A stretch of DNA of 64,000 bases from Sipunculus nudus (taxonomy: Eukaryota > Annelida > Sipuncula > Golfingiida > Sipunculidae): assembly GCA_026874595.1 (NCBI GenBank), contig CM049308.1, positions 79,154,124 through 79,218,123 of the forward strand. The letters run 5' to 3'. Positions within the stretch are counted from its first letter, which is position 1, and each line of letters starts with the position of its first letter. The notes under the pieces are model-generated. The model did no database searches, was not told the origin of the DNA, and saw only the letters and a list, made by a program, of their open reading frames with translations. The translations under genes were made by a program, and so were the position numbers. This document shows positions 21,711 through 33,600 of this stretch, one piece after another.

Positions 21711-24296
21711 AGCTCAGCTGACTATAAGTCATCTGAGCTATAGTCGTGGTCCATTGTCCGTCGTCCGTCCGTCTGTCTGTCCGTCCGTCCGTCCGTCCGT
21801 CTGTCCGGATGTCCGTCCGTAAGACTGGCACGTTTTGCCACCATTGGACCTACGAATCTGAAATTTGCCATACAGTTAGATGTCCAAAAAAATCTCCTAC
21901 CATGCCGAAAATTGGGTCAATAGGACTTCGTTCCTTCGAGATATTAAAGAAAAACCTCAATTTTTTATTTGAAATCTATTTTCACACTTCAGGACTGCCT
22001 AATATCAAAACCACTTATCTGGTTTTCTTCATATTTACCAAACATATTCCTCTATATAGTGCCTATGTATATGCCAGAAATTAAGTCAGTATTATTTAAT
22101 TTAAAAAAAATTATGGGCCCAAACATAATGGACTTTGTAAAAAAATCAGGAAAGATATTTGGTCACTTAAGACCAAAAGTGTTGAAGGTAGGGACTTTTT
22201 TCACTAATACAACTTTAATTGATCAAAATTTAATTGTATACCAAAAATTAGATCAAAATCTGTTAAATTTTTTTAAATATTGGCAAAAATATAAAATTGG
22301 TACCTTAAATTTTGCCCGAGTTTGAACATGGCACGTTTTTTTTTTCCTGTAAGGACTGTGGATTTAATTTTCACAGCATGTTTTTGTTAGCATTTTGTCT
22401 GTTAACACCAAAAATTTGAAACCAGTTGATCAAAAACTGTAGATTTTATTTAAGTTTTCAAGCACCATGTCACAACAAGTTTACATCAAGCTAGTGTTAT
22501 GCAGTTTACTAGAGATCAGCTCCCCAAAAACTTCATTTTTCCATTAAAAACCCATTGTTACACTGTAAGACTGCCTTATATCAAAACCACTGATCTGACT
22601 TTCATCATAAATTATATAATATACATATTTTTCTATACATTCGCTATGCACATGCCAGAAATGATGTCAGTATTGCGTAATTGTTTTAAGTTATGGGCCC
22701 AAACATAATGCACTTTTTTAAAAATCAAGAAATATATTTACTACCTTAACAAGAGGATTGCTGAAGCTAGTGATTTTTTGTCAGGGATGTAACATTATTG
22801 AATCAAGATTCAATTGAATACCAAAAATTAGTTCTGAATTTTTCAATTTTTTTAAGTTAATAGTATAAATATAAAATTAGTACCATAAATTTTGCCCAAC
22901 TTTGACCATGGCACGTTTGTTTCCTGAGAGCACTGTTGATATAATTTTCATATCATGCACGCATAAGGATTTCATCTTTGTAGTTTAGAAAGCTGAAAGA
23001 AATTGGCCAAATATTGTAGCTTTTATTAATGTTTATATGAGACCATGTCAGACCCAGGCTTAATCCAGCCCCTCTTCAGTCACCTGTATGTTGACCTTGT
23101 TGACCTTTCATCAAATTATGCACGCTTGACGCGAGGCATACACTGGGGCAGCCAGGCAGCTTATGGTCCGCCACAGTTGATCCAGGTGTCCAACCCAACT
23201 CATCTAGTAGTTGTTTTGAAAAACAACATAACAATAAACAATAAATTAATAATTTTGTATTTGTTTTTTTATAACAAATTAAAGAAAAATTAATAGAAAA
23301 GGAATTTGTTAGTTGATGAGTAACAGAAAATTAACTTGCAGTTACTGATGATGTAAGAATCTTGTATGGATGGATAGAATGTCAGTGTCAATGTTATTCC
23401 AAATAACACCATGTAGTCACCTATGGTATTTTTCAGTGAAATTTTAATGATAAAATAAAATAAATCATATTATTCATTACTAATCATTAGTGATCATATG
23501 AAGGAAATTAATGATAGACAAAGATGCAGTTGATAATATTAATCTAGATTCCTACTGTGTCTAGTGGGTAGATTGATGTGAAAGTAGTCTAGAGTGAATA
23601 TATTACATTTATTTTTTTTTTAAATATTAATAAAAGCCATAAAACCAGGTACTTATGAACATTATTTAAATTTGTGAATTTTGTATATTCTGGATTCTCA
23701 ACATCTTTGTTTGGCTAAAACTGAATAAATACTAGACATGGTGCAATGCTTTGCAAATGTATTTGAATACGAATATGAATATGTACTGCATTAAAAAATT
23801 TTATTGCATAATAATGGGAATTCAGGTAAAAATGAAAGTATTTGAATACCAGTGCAGATACTTTCAAAATGTATTCATGAATGCATTCATGAATATATTC
23901 TTTAATATTATTTCAATAATCATTTCAGTTATATTTTATTTTAAAAAATCAAATGATTTTCTTATTATTTTATTTAAATAAAAATTATATTGGCACAATA
24001 TTTGCTATTATATTTTAATAAATAGTTAAACTCTTTTATAATATGTGCTGCTTATAATTTATATGGCCAAGTCAAAATCTGTGTGACAATAGCACTCCAT
24101 TTGTTAATCAAATAAATGAAATCAATCCTCTTCCCTGTCTCCAAAGATACTATCAAAATCATACATAAGCTAAACACCAACAACTCATAATAAAGCTTAT
24201 ATTTATTACCACACAAAACAAACATGTGCCTCTTTCCCAAATCATATTTTTTATCATATATAACAGCTGAGCGCCGTGACCCATGGGTCCCTTGTT
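21711..24296 (+). mobile_element. 2.6 kb molluscan repeat with (CGTCC)n head, nested in R2
   Basis: The element begins with a 29-nt imperfect palindrome (AGCTCAG ... CTGAGCT, 21711-21739). It continues with GTCCGTCC-type repeats (21756-21820) and ends with the hairpin word GACCCATGGGTC and CCTTGTT (24280-24296). Such heads and tails are common in bivalve genomes. Internally, blocks of about 580 bp recur imperfectly: GGCACGTTT at 22329 and 22909, and ATGGGCCCAAACATAATG at 22113 and 22693. No transposase or RT is visible, so it appears non-autonomous. The R2 repeat on both sides matches an uninterrupted locus at 49.94 kb, which fixes the insertion point. A target duplication is not obvious. Confidence 0.75.
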
Positions 24297-24445
24297 AGTT
24301 CAGGACATTTAACAGCTGAGAGAAAAGCCAGCACGGAGTTCGCTGGTGAAAACAAAACGGCCTGAATCAAACCAGGAATATGGCTATGGAAAACGGCCGT
24401 AATTTCAAATAGGTCGAACGTTGGGCACGCGGTACGTGGGACTTT
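24297..24445 (+). repeat. Dispersed repeat family R2, right part
   Basis: This continues the R2 copy interrupted at 21710. The words AGCACGGAGTTCG, ATGGCT and GGCCGTAATTT match 49995-50070. Confidence 0.75.
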
Positions 24446-24464
24446 ATGTTGGCTTTGAAACAAG

Positions 24465-24860
24465 ACCTATCATTATCTCCGCCAGAAGGGTATGCGTTCA
24501 TCCCCGTTCTTGTGTTTGTTTGTGTGTTTGTAAAGAACATAACTCATGCAATCATGGAAGGAATCTCATTAAATTTTCAGGGCATTTCAGAAAAGGTTCA
24601 ACGAAGAATCGATTATATTTTGTTGTGGATCCGGTACATAATATATATGTATCTACTATATTCACAAATATTCACAAATTTACAGTCATTATTGCACGAA
24701 TGAACCTGGGAATATGGGTTGAATAAGTGAATGCAAACACGATTTTGGGAGCATCCCACAAAAAGGATCCCCACATGGCGGAGGCTTGCATTCCTCAGAA
24801 TGGAATTTCTTGTTTGGAATAATAATCTTGTCCCGTGCCAGATCCAATTTATCACGTCAA
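24465..24860 (+). repeat. CTCCGCC / GGCGGAGG-type dispersed repeat
   Basis: The left end CATTATCTCCGCCAGAAGGG followed by a GTTTGTTTGTGTGTTTGTAA stretch, and the right end with CCACATGGCGGAGGCTTGCA, are typical of a repeat widespread in marine invertebrate genomes. No ORF is supported. Related ends occur at about 30600 and 47090-47125. Confidence 0.65.
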
Positions 24861-25174
24861 TCTAGGGCTTAAGATAACAGCTTGTGCGTTCAACACTTGG
24901 ACTTTTCTTCTTATGTGTGCAGTTTATACATTACAAATAACCAAATCAAGTTGAACACATGGGTTGAAGTTCTTGCATGGCGAATTGAGAGATCCACATC
25001 ATTGGACATACCTAGATAGGTGCCAGGACCTGTTAAACAACGGGAACAAAATCGAAACCCCATCTTCTTAATTTCAGGTTACTACAATTTTATACCAGTT
25101 TATCTTGTGCTTAATTATTTTAACGCAAGCTATTCACAGACCTTTTCTGTAGAATTGGTATGATTTCTTCCTTA

Positions 25175-26132
25175 CTCTGCACAAGGAGGTCATAGGACTG
25201 GAGTAACAAGTCCCAGCGGCCCATGCCACCCCCGACACTTAATTGCAATTAGCATGCGAAAACCCCATCAATCTTATTGTGCAACCATTGTGTCGAGGTG
25301 TCACTCACGACACTTGCACTGCCATTGATCCTTCCCGCGTGTCCCATGTATCTGACGGTCTCCACCACAGGCGTTGCAAGCCAGAGCGATCAATCCAGTT
25401 GCTGAGCGGTAAATTCCTGGAGTAACATCGACTTAAAATATGTATGCGCAGACAGTTTGTGTTATTATGAATTATGCGCATGAGATATATTCAAGTTGAA
25501 CAAGTGTCGGGAACTCATTTGGGCAACGTTGGGACGAATGCAGCCATTCATCGTAAATTTTTGCTGTCACATACGACGCATCACTGGTAAGAAAATTTTG
25601 AGTTTCTTCGAATAAATGCTTAATCTTCCTTCGTTCTCATCAGTTGGCACAGAGTACACTGATACTGATCATTCACGAGGTTTATAATAACACCCTCTGA
25701 TGCTGACATTTTGGAGCGCTCATGAGCGGAGATAAGTGATTAGTAGCGGTGGTCACTGGCGCTGTCATTTCAGGGACAGAATCGAATTATCGCCCCCGTG
25801 CTCAGTCGCCAAGCGATTGTTCTGGCGTCTTTCGCAACGAAGTGGTCTCGTGCAGGAATATCCACATTGTTGGTAAGAAACTGTTGTATGCTTAAGTTGA
25901 AAATTCGATGCTCATAATTTAATAGCCAAATGTTTAATTTACGTTGAGGGAAAATTAGTGGAGTTTCGGAAACGAACGAATGGTTCCAGATGGCGGTCAT
26001 TCAAGGTCCGCGGGTCTTATTAGCAGCATCTTTTTTTGCCACGGATTAACTAGGTTGATAACCCCCTCAGGCACGTGGGACATAGACCGGGCATGGACTT
26101 GTGACTCCAGTCCTATAAACTCCTTGCTCTGC
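25175..26132. mobile_element. Foldback element of about 960 bp
   Basis: The left end (GCACAAGGAGGTCATAGGAC, GGAGTAACAAGTCC, about 25179-25214) reappears as an imperfect inverted copy on the right (GGACTTGTGACTCCAGTCC, CTCCTTGCTCTGC, about 26096-26132). The terminal inverted repeat is about 45 bp. No coding sequence is recognised between the ends and no target duplication is clear. Confidence 0.5.
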
Positions 26133-26499
26133 ATAAATATTATTATCAATGAACAGTTGGTAATTCCTGTTAAGAAATAACGCCTTTATGATGGATGAAT
26201 GAGTTTGTATATTTACAAGCTGTTAGTTAACACGAAACTTGCGCCAATTCTGACAACAGAAAAATTATGTCACCAAATGTGGTTGCCTGCAAATTCTCTC
26301 TATAAAACTCTGGTTCTTCTAATGTGATACCAGATGGCCGTGTTGAATGCGTTTGTGTTATTTTGGTACCCCCCCCCCCCCCCAATATGTTATAAACACG
26401 TGGATATAATTTATAAAGGTTCTAGGGATTATCTTTTTGTTAATACACGTCAGATATTCAACATATTGACTTTACTGACAACTAACCGTCAACGGCGCA

Positions 26500-26790
26500 C
26501 CCTGTCCCTCTTGGCCGCCTCCTGTGTAGTTCCATATGAGTACCTTACTGGGAAGCTCACTAAGTAGTACTTGCGCCTATCTGACCAGACTCGGTGCCCG
26601 CTGTCTCTGACAACTGAACGATCGAACTTATCTGACACGTGACAGACATATCACTAACACACCGCTATGACACAACTAAGATCGTGTGATTAACTTGTCA
26701 CACCTCACTTCTCAATAGCCCCTTCCCTAGAGAAAAAAGTCAATTTATCGGGATTTATGGGGTGGGGGTTACGGAAATTGTTACGGTCCC
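26500..26790 (+). repeat. Cassette remnant: promoter region without gene
   Basis: The order TAGTTCCATATGAGTACC, CTCTGACAACTGAACG, TCTGACACGTGACAGACATA and GTGTGATTAACTTGTCAC matches the promoter region of the array cassettes. It then jumps straight to a spacer block (GAGAAAAAAGTCAATTT, GGGATTTATGG) that resembles 11030-11070. The gene and stem-loop are deleted. Confidence 0.75.
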
Positions 26791-27520
26791 TTTTCACACC
26801 AAACAAACAACTCAGGCCGAACAGTAACATAAATGCTCAGACACGTTCTCTTCAAATGAATACGTAACCAAAATATGGGTGCAAAAACAGTGCTATATTA
26901 ATATATTACAATATTTACATTCGTACACAAATAATATAATAGTCAATACATAACGCAATTTATAACAAAGTCTCTGAAGAAAAACTGAGTCTCTAAATAA
27001 CGAACTGCAACGAAATACTTAACTGAATCCGGTATATGAGAAACTGAGGTCCATCGTCAACACATAGTTCGGGCACACACAAAACTGAAGTCCTGTATTA
27101 ATCTATGTGGCACCAGAAAAAAAAATAAAGTCTCTCCTCTGCCTACATAATAAAGTTCATATCGTAGTTCATGGCATCCCATCGGCTTGGGAACCAAGAG
27201 CCCTAGGTCACGGACCCCGGGGAAAACATTAACGTGGCGTAGCAAAATCGATAATCCCGCCTCGTACTGCAGGCGAGTTCGTTTTAAAGGCTTCCAGCAA
27301 TGGCTGGAAATCGCAGAAGTTTGTGGTTTTGCTTGAGAGGACATTAGCGCCGTGAGTTCTGCAAAACCAGTACTGGATGCTCCCAGAATAGTGTTTATGC
27401 CTCTCAAAGCGCGTCAGTAGTCACTGATAGCGGGGTGGATCCATAAACGTGGAAACGGGGGTGGTTACATAACTACGTGCCGTCATCTTATGATGTCCGG
27501 GTGAGTCCTCAGGCAACATA
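26791..27520. other. Unassigned DNA
   Basis: A 116-codon minus-strand frame (27057-27407) has no motif I recognise and I do not call it. There is poly-A at 27116-27126. No clear repeat family is seen. Confidence 0.4.
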
Positions 27521-27524
27521 ATAT

Positions 27525-27649
27525 ACCCCTGTAGGACATACTTGATATCGTTCTCGAAGACGGAAGATCAAACACGGGTCACAGATAATTTGCGTGACAA
27601 ATTCGAGTGGTACCACCGTCATTTTTAGATAGATAATATATATATGTAA

Positions 27650-27650
<1 letters not shown>
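27525..27650 (+). repeat. Cassette spacer remnant
   Basis: GTAGGACATAC, ATCGTTCTCGAAGACGGAAG, CAAACACGGG and ACCACCGTCATTTTTAGATA match, in order, the conserved spacer block of the array units (for example 53316-53440). Confidence 0.7.

Positions 27651-27654
<4 letters not shown>

Positions 27655-27713
<59 letters not shown>
27655..27713. repeat. (TA)n microsatellite
   Basis: A TA run of about 58 bp between the cassette spacer remnant and copy B. Confidence 0.97.
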
Positions 27714-27716
<3 letters not shown>

Positions 27717-27717
27717 C

Positions 27718-28960
27718 ATTTCCAGGAAATTGTGCTGTGATAGCGGTGTGTCAGTGATATGTCAGTCACTGAGAAGTTCGCTCAGTTGTCAGAGGTAGCG
27801 GGCATCCAGGTCACTGCGTTTGGTATGATAGGCGTAAGTATTACTCAGTGAGGTACTCATGTGGAACTACTCAGAGACTGCACTGGAAAATAAGAGATGG
27901 GCAGTTTTTCGTAGCTGTGATCGCCAACAATAGATGGCGGCACCATGCTTTCACTTGAGCACTTGTCACGAGACTGGTTATCTATTCGCGAACATTTGTT
28001 TACGCTTGAGGTAAAGAAATATGATGTAAATGAAAATCTCATGTTGTTATAGTTTAGATAATTATGAGTCACCCTCTGTTTACAATGAATCGATTTAGCT
28101 TAAATTCTTCAATTCCTACTACAAAATGATGCATGTGTACGAAGACTCTACCTTAAAATTAAAATCAGAGTGCTAAGAGATTACTGATTCAAATAACGGT
28201 ATGCCCAGAGTAAAAGTTCGTCCAATTTGAAGACAATTGCAATTTACACGGTCTGACAGAAAAGAGATAATATTCTTTTAATTGGCCTCCCAACGTGCCT
28301 TTGATGTTAATCTATACACAATTCCATGCACACCCCTGCACAAACTGAAGTATGGTGCATGTTTTCATTAATGGGTGAGAGTTGATATGATCACGGCATG
28401 TTCAGGGCCATGAAACATTAGCTATTGTTCTTGAAAGATGTTTGTGGATCCGCTGTGTTGATCAGGTACAAGAACAGTATTCTATACACTGGGAGGTAAT
28501 CCTGTACACTGGGAGCTGGAGGTAATCCTGTGGAAACCTCTTTTGAGTCTGTTGGGGACAGGAAGTACAATTTGCGTGTTAACCTTTCTTTTACTCCTTG
28601 TTATCAAACTAGATATGTTATCCTAGATTAAACGCAAGGCAATAAAATATACTAAACTTTTAAAACAGGGACTGATAGGGATGAGGAATATACCAGGGAA
28701 ATTTGATTGAAAAAGGCCCAGATTTAACACCATCAGCCCACTGGCACCAATATTTTGTCCACACAATCGACCCACCGGTACCAATATTTTGTCCACACCA
28801 CAGACCCCCAGGTACCAATATTTTGTCCAAACAATCGGCCCACAGACATCAATATGTCAACATCATCGGCCAACAGGTATCAATATTTCTTCAACGCCAT
28901 CGGCTCACAGGCATCAATATTTTTCAACACAATCGGCCCACAATAATCAATAAAATCGCT
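27718..28960 (-). repeat. Segmental duplication copy B
   Basis: Partner of 330-2740, in the same orientation. The left part is again the reverse complement of the cassette promoter region (GTCAGTGATATGTCAGTCAC, CTCAGTTGTCAGAGGTAGCG, CTCATGTGGAACTACTC). It then follows copy A up to the GATTTAACACCATCAGCCCA block at 28723. It carries only about two units of the 30-bp repeat (28490-28530) but has expanded a different repeat at 28735-28945. Confidence 0.8.
28735..28945. repeat. About 33-bp minisatellite, about six units
   Basis: Units of the form CCCACAGGTACCAATATTTT plus GTCCACACAATCGG repeat with drift in length (30-33 bp) and sequence. Copy A has a single unit at the equivalent place (about 2684-2720). 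Confidence 0.9.
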
Positions 28961-29300
28961 TTAATGCATATTTAGGGCCACAATGGTCTGTATATATATG
29001 TTTATATAGTGATGGCCTTATAAGCCTTGATGTTACCCAGATGCATAAGTTACGAATTTGACCCAGAAGGGTAAGATCGTATCTCCGCAGCTTCCAGAGG
29101 ATAAACTCCGTACCTTGCATATGCTCCATTAGCAGTGTTCAGAGCGTAACACAACCCAGTTCAAGTTTCCTTTCCACAATGTTTGCACCGGCACTCAGGA
29201 GGATCACTTGGAACGGTCACAAATTCATGACAAGTCTGGGGAATTCCCGCTTGGAAAAAATCCCGCTTCAAAGATTACACATGCACAGATGAGGAATCTT
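28961..29300. repeat. Dispersed repeat family R3, copy 1
   Basis: The series TTTAATGCATATTTA, GGCCTTATAAGCC, TGATGTTACCCAGATGCAT and GGAATTCCCGCTTGG recurs in order at 48100-48350. Confidence 0.7.
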
Positions 29301-29379
29301 ACACGTTTCTCCTGAAGCTAGCCCTCGAAACTTGCCAAAGTCGGGCTTTTGACCCCATATCCCGTGGGGGTGGGGGTAA

Positions 29380-30630
29380 AGGGGAGCTTTAGTTATTTAT
29401 TTTCTTATTATATTGGACCCAAGGCTGTAAAAAACAACAGCAAGCAACCGTGGTACCCCTGCTTTACGTTGATTTACTGACACCTTTCAGGGAAACGGTA
29501 CGTACACGTGCAATGACGTCATTATGCTCTATGACGTCACGACTCTCTCCAAATATGGCTATTCGTCACCTGCTAAAGGTTACACCGCCATATTGCGTCC
29601 GTGCCGACTTTGTGTAGCTAATTGACAGGCCCGGGTTAGAAGACAGGACCGGGGTTACTTGGTGCATCACTTGCGTAATACGCGTGACAGTGAATGCGTG
29701 TGTGGTTTATGCATGAGAATAAATTAAATGTTATTTTATGGAACCGGTCTGGTATTTTTTTTATACAATCGCTAGGGGTGCCAGAGGTCGTCCAATGTAG
29801 GGAGCGATTTTGCAGATCCTGCGACCGGGCGGAGGCGACATCTGGTGGTGGCGCCTTGAACTCACAGTAGCTCGAAATCGAGGTACACATGATATGATTT
29901 TCTGGTGTTTTTTAAATAGCGCATATGACATGCGGCCTGGAACACGCACGGGTATTATAAGAATCTCGGTCTATATATGAGCAATATGAGGATTTTATAA
30001 ACATGATAAAGAGGGAAAATTAATATGTCGGTGTAACCTAAACATCCAGTGTAAGCAACATTTTTTAAATATGCAATAGGACCATCCCCCCCCCCCCCCC
30101 CACCCATAAAAAACACCAGAGCTTTTTCATGCATGGATCGGCCAAAAATTTAATCAATTGTTCCTTGTACCGGTATCATTCTTGTATTGTTGCCGAGCTA
30201 TCCTGAAAATTTCATCAAACTCCTTTAACAACGAACATTTAACATCCGTGGCCAGCCATCCCCTTCTTCAGCACGCCCCCCCCCCCCCCCCCACCGTCAC
30301 TGTAAGTTAATTAACCGACACTTTTCAGAGAAACGGCACGTACACATGGAGTGACGTCATTATTCTCTGTGACGTCAAGACTCAACCCCAAATACCCCCC
30401 CCCCCCATCCATATTACATTTTAGAGCTCTATCCCGGGGTTATTTTACGCATGGATCGCCCCCAAAATTTAATCAATTGTTCCTTGTATCATTGCTGAGC
30501 TATCCTGTAAATTTCATCAAATCCAATTGAGGACTTTTTGTGTTACCGTGCTAAAACAGACAAACAGATAAACAGACAAACATACGCGCCCAAAAACATA
30601 ACACCCGCCGCTAGGCTTTGCGGAGGTAAT
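29380..30630. repeat. Two imperfect copies of a repeat with paired CRE palindromes
   Basis: The block TTTCAGGGAAACGGTACGTA, TGACGTCAT, TGACGTCA occurs at about 29485-29540 and again at about 30325-30380. It is joined to a block with TTTAATCAATTGTTCCTTGT at 30149 and 30469. The right end, with its ACAGACAAACAGATAAACAG stretch and GCGGAGGTAATAA, is a widespread invertebrate repeat terminus. Poly-C runs occur at 30085-30101 and 30276-30292. No gene is seen. Confidence 0.7.
29514..29539. promoter_or_regulatory. Paired TGACGTCA palindromes
   Basis: Full CRE palindromes start at 29514 and 29532, 18 bp apart. The related repeat has the same pair at 30352 and 30370, also 18 bp apart. Binding by CREB/ATF-type factors is inference from the motif. 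Confidence 0.45.
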
Positions 30631-30639
30631 AAATTTGCA

Positions 30640-33600
30640 GATTATGGACTTTATAAATATTTCACATACTCAGAGTAAGATTATGCCAGTGCTAGGGGTG
30701 ACCTTAATTCAGATGTGATTTACAAGAATGAGTAAATAGAATATTTTCTGTCAGAGTAAAGTAATTTAAATTACCTTTGTTATACAACCAGAGAGTATGA
30801 CTATTTAGTTATAGTGTCACATGCAAGCGGTTACCAATTTTAAATTAAAAAAATAACCAACCAAAATGTAAGATTATCCAGATTAATCATGAACAAATTT
30901 GCTGAATATACTTGAAATGCGTTATTCATATTAAGTCCCTGTTCAGTTTTTTTTTTTTTTAATATTAGAGAGAGTATCATCAAAGTATGCCACTTTGTTG
31001 TTCATTTTAAATTCTCATCAGGTTTAGAAATAGGCGTTCTCCACTGCAATCAATAAATGGATTCTGACGGCCGAACAAAACAAGCCCACCACCCCAATCC
31101 CCGTGTCCGGTCAGTCAGCTAACAAGTGCATATAAGATCCATGTCTCTATAAAAGTTCACTCAATTAAACCATCTTTTCAAGGAAGGAACTGCAATCTTG
31201 ACATTAAACAGTTCTGTCTGTTTGTTCTAAAGCAACATAGTAAACAGTCATTTTCTGCACTTTTATATTTCACAAACATCCCGCATTAACGGTTCCCCGA
31301 GTGCTCTTCTCAACTGAAGCCAGAACAACGAACGTTCCGTTTGTTTCTTTGGCCACTCAATGTAGGTGACCGTGTCAAACAGAGACGCCAGGAAAGGAGA
31401 TATGACCCCTTGCTCCCTCTGCCGAATAACACTCGGATGAACAACAGCGATCAACCCTCGACACCCACTAGACACGAAGTGCGCATGCGCAAGGTGAGTT
31501 TCCAATATACACCAACCGCTGTTGACAAAATGTTTTGTGATGAATAAGATTGTGTGCCGACTAATAGAAATGCAGCGGAGTATATTTTCCACGATTGATA
31601 CGCCGGGTATGAAGTCTTTCTGGTCAAAGTAAAACTGGTATATCGTATTTCCAAGTGTGAGGTCTTCAATACTCCCCTCCGTATCATTCGTTAAGTTTGG
31701 AAGTAACTGGGTTGTAAGCCATTTCCAGTCCTTACTGTTGTAGGCAACAAATGCATCAAATTCAAACACATGTTCCTTGTCAGGAGAAGTTCCCTTGTGT
31801 ATGTACCACATCATAGAGTACCACATGTATCGAATGTTATTTCTTTTTCTGTATATAATAGTCCCGATTATAATCATAATATTCATGAAGAGATAGATAA
31901 GAAACGGTGCTTTTATCGTGCTTACCTCAGGGACTTTGCAAATCTGATTCAGAAACTTGATCGCTGTCCGCATGGTGCTGACTGAACCGTTATTGAGTTT
32001 GCAGTTCAGTGGCTCCGTTTTGGTCGGTTGAACAGAGTAACCATTTAATTTGATCCCGATCTTAATTAACTCTGTCAGAGTATCATACGTGTCACAAGAA
32101 CAAATCAAGGGGTTTCCTCGGAGGTCAAGTTCCAGGTTGTTGTGTAGGTGAATCTTTTTAAGATCGCTCACAAACTGGTACTGGATCACCGACAGCAAGT
32201 TATACCTCAGGTCTAAATATCGCAGATTGTAAAGACGTATCAAGGAAAAATTAGCCTTCGACAGCGTGTTATATCCAAGATCCAGGCGCTCGAGTTTTTG
32301 AAGGGGACTCAGTATATCGCGAGGGAGAAAATTTATGTTATTGTACGACAGGTCCAAAAGAACCAATTTTGTGCAGGCCCGGAAGATTCTTGACACGTTT
32401 TCTTTCTCAAAGAAACGATGTGGGAAAAAGTCCGCCAGAAGTAACGTTTTCAGTCCGTAAGATTTCCAGAAGAACCGGTGATCTACATTTATGGGTTGTA
32501 CCCCTCTGAAATTAACATAATGTAAAAACTGTAGACAACAGAACGTACCCGTGAAGTCTGAAATATAGGTTCTCTCTGCATCCAATACTGCAAGACTCAT
32601 GTTTATCAATTTGACGTCGTTTGGTCCAAAGAACATTGTCAGTCTCATTCCAAATATGAAATCATAAAACAATATTTTCAGATTGCCTGCTATGCGCAAA
32701 AATCCTTTGGTTTGAATGGGATTAATGAGAAGTTCTTTAGATGAGGGGGCATCAGCATATTGGCCATTTTTGCTTTTAATACTTGGGGTCTGAGCTTGAT
32801 AGTGCTTGTAGGAATCAGGCGTAAGGAGACCCGTCTTCTCTATACAGCCACGCCACCTGCCTTGGCACCCAGAGTCTGCCTTTGTAAGGTTCTGCATACT
32901 TACCAGCTGGAATAGTCCAACAATATCCCATCTGATGAAATTCTTTCTAACATTTAGTTCTTCCAAGTGTGGGAATGGAAGGGCACCATTCCTTACTGCA
33001 GTAATAGCGTTGTCTTGAAGCGATAAGTACTTCAGACGTGTGTGATTGAGACAGGACCCGAAGTGGTTATCCAGTATCCAGAGGGAACCCCACCGATCAG
33101 TGGCTATTGAATTTAGTGTTAGGTTGTTGAGAGTAGGTGATACATGGCACAACGCCTTCAGTAGCGATTCGGTTTTGAAGTTTAAACCAAAGTCGTCAAT
33201 ATCAAGTCGTTTTAGGTTAGGCAGTGGTATAAACAGTTTCTCAGGCAAAAATGAACCAATTAATGATATCCATTTCACTATACCAAAATCATGAAGTGTA
33301 AGTGACTCTAGCTTACTGAGGTTGTGAAATGCCCTTGGGCTGACGTCCTCCACGCGATTATCTGACAAATCAAGTTCCTTTATATTTGATTACGTTTGGA
33401 AGGCTCCAGTACCAATGATCTTCAACTTGTTGTGAGACATATCCAGTTTAGAAACAAACCTCCTGACTGCCTTCGGGCATGGCGGTATAGCTGTGAGACC
33501 TTGTTTTGAACAATCCATTATACAAGGCTGACTAATGCTGCACTGAGGTGGTAGAAGCCTGCAAGGAAGATGAGACACCAGACTTGCACGGTTGTATTCG

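Noticed and set aside
27057-27407. 116-codon minus-strand frame
   Set aside because: It has no motif, no conserved copy in the window and repeat-like surroundings. The length is possible by chance.
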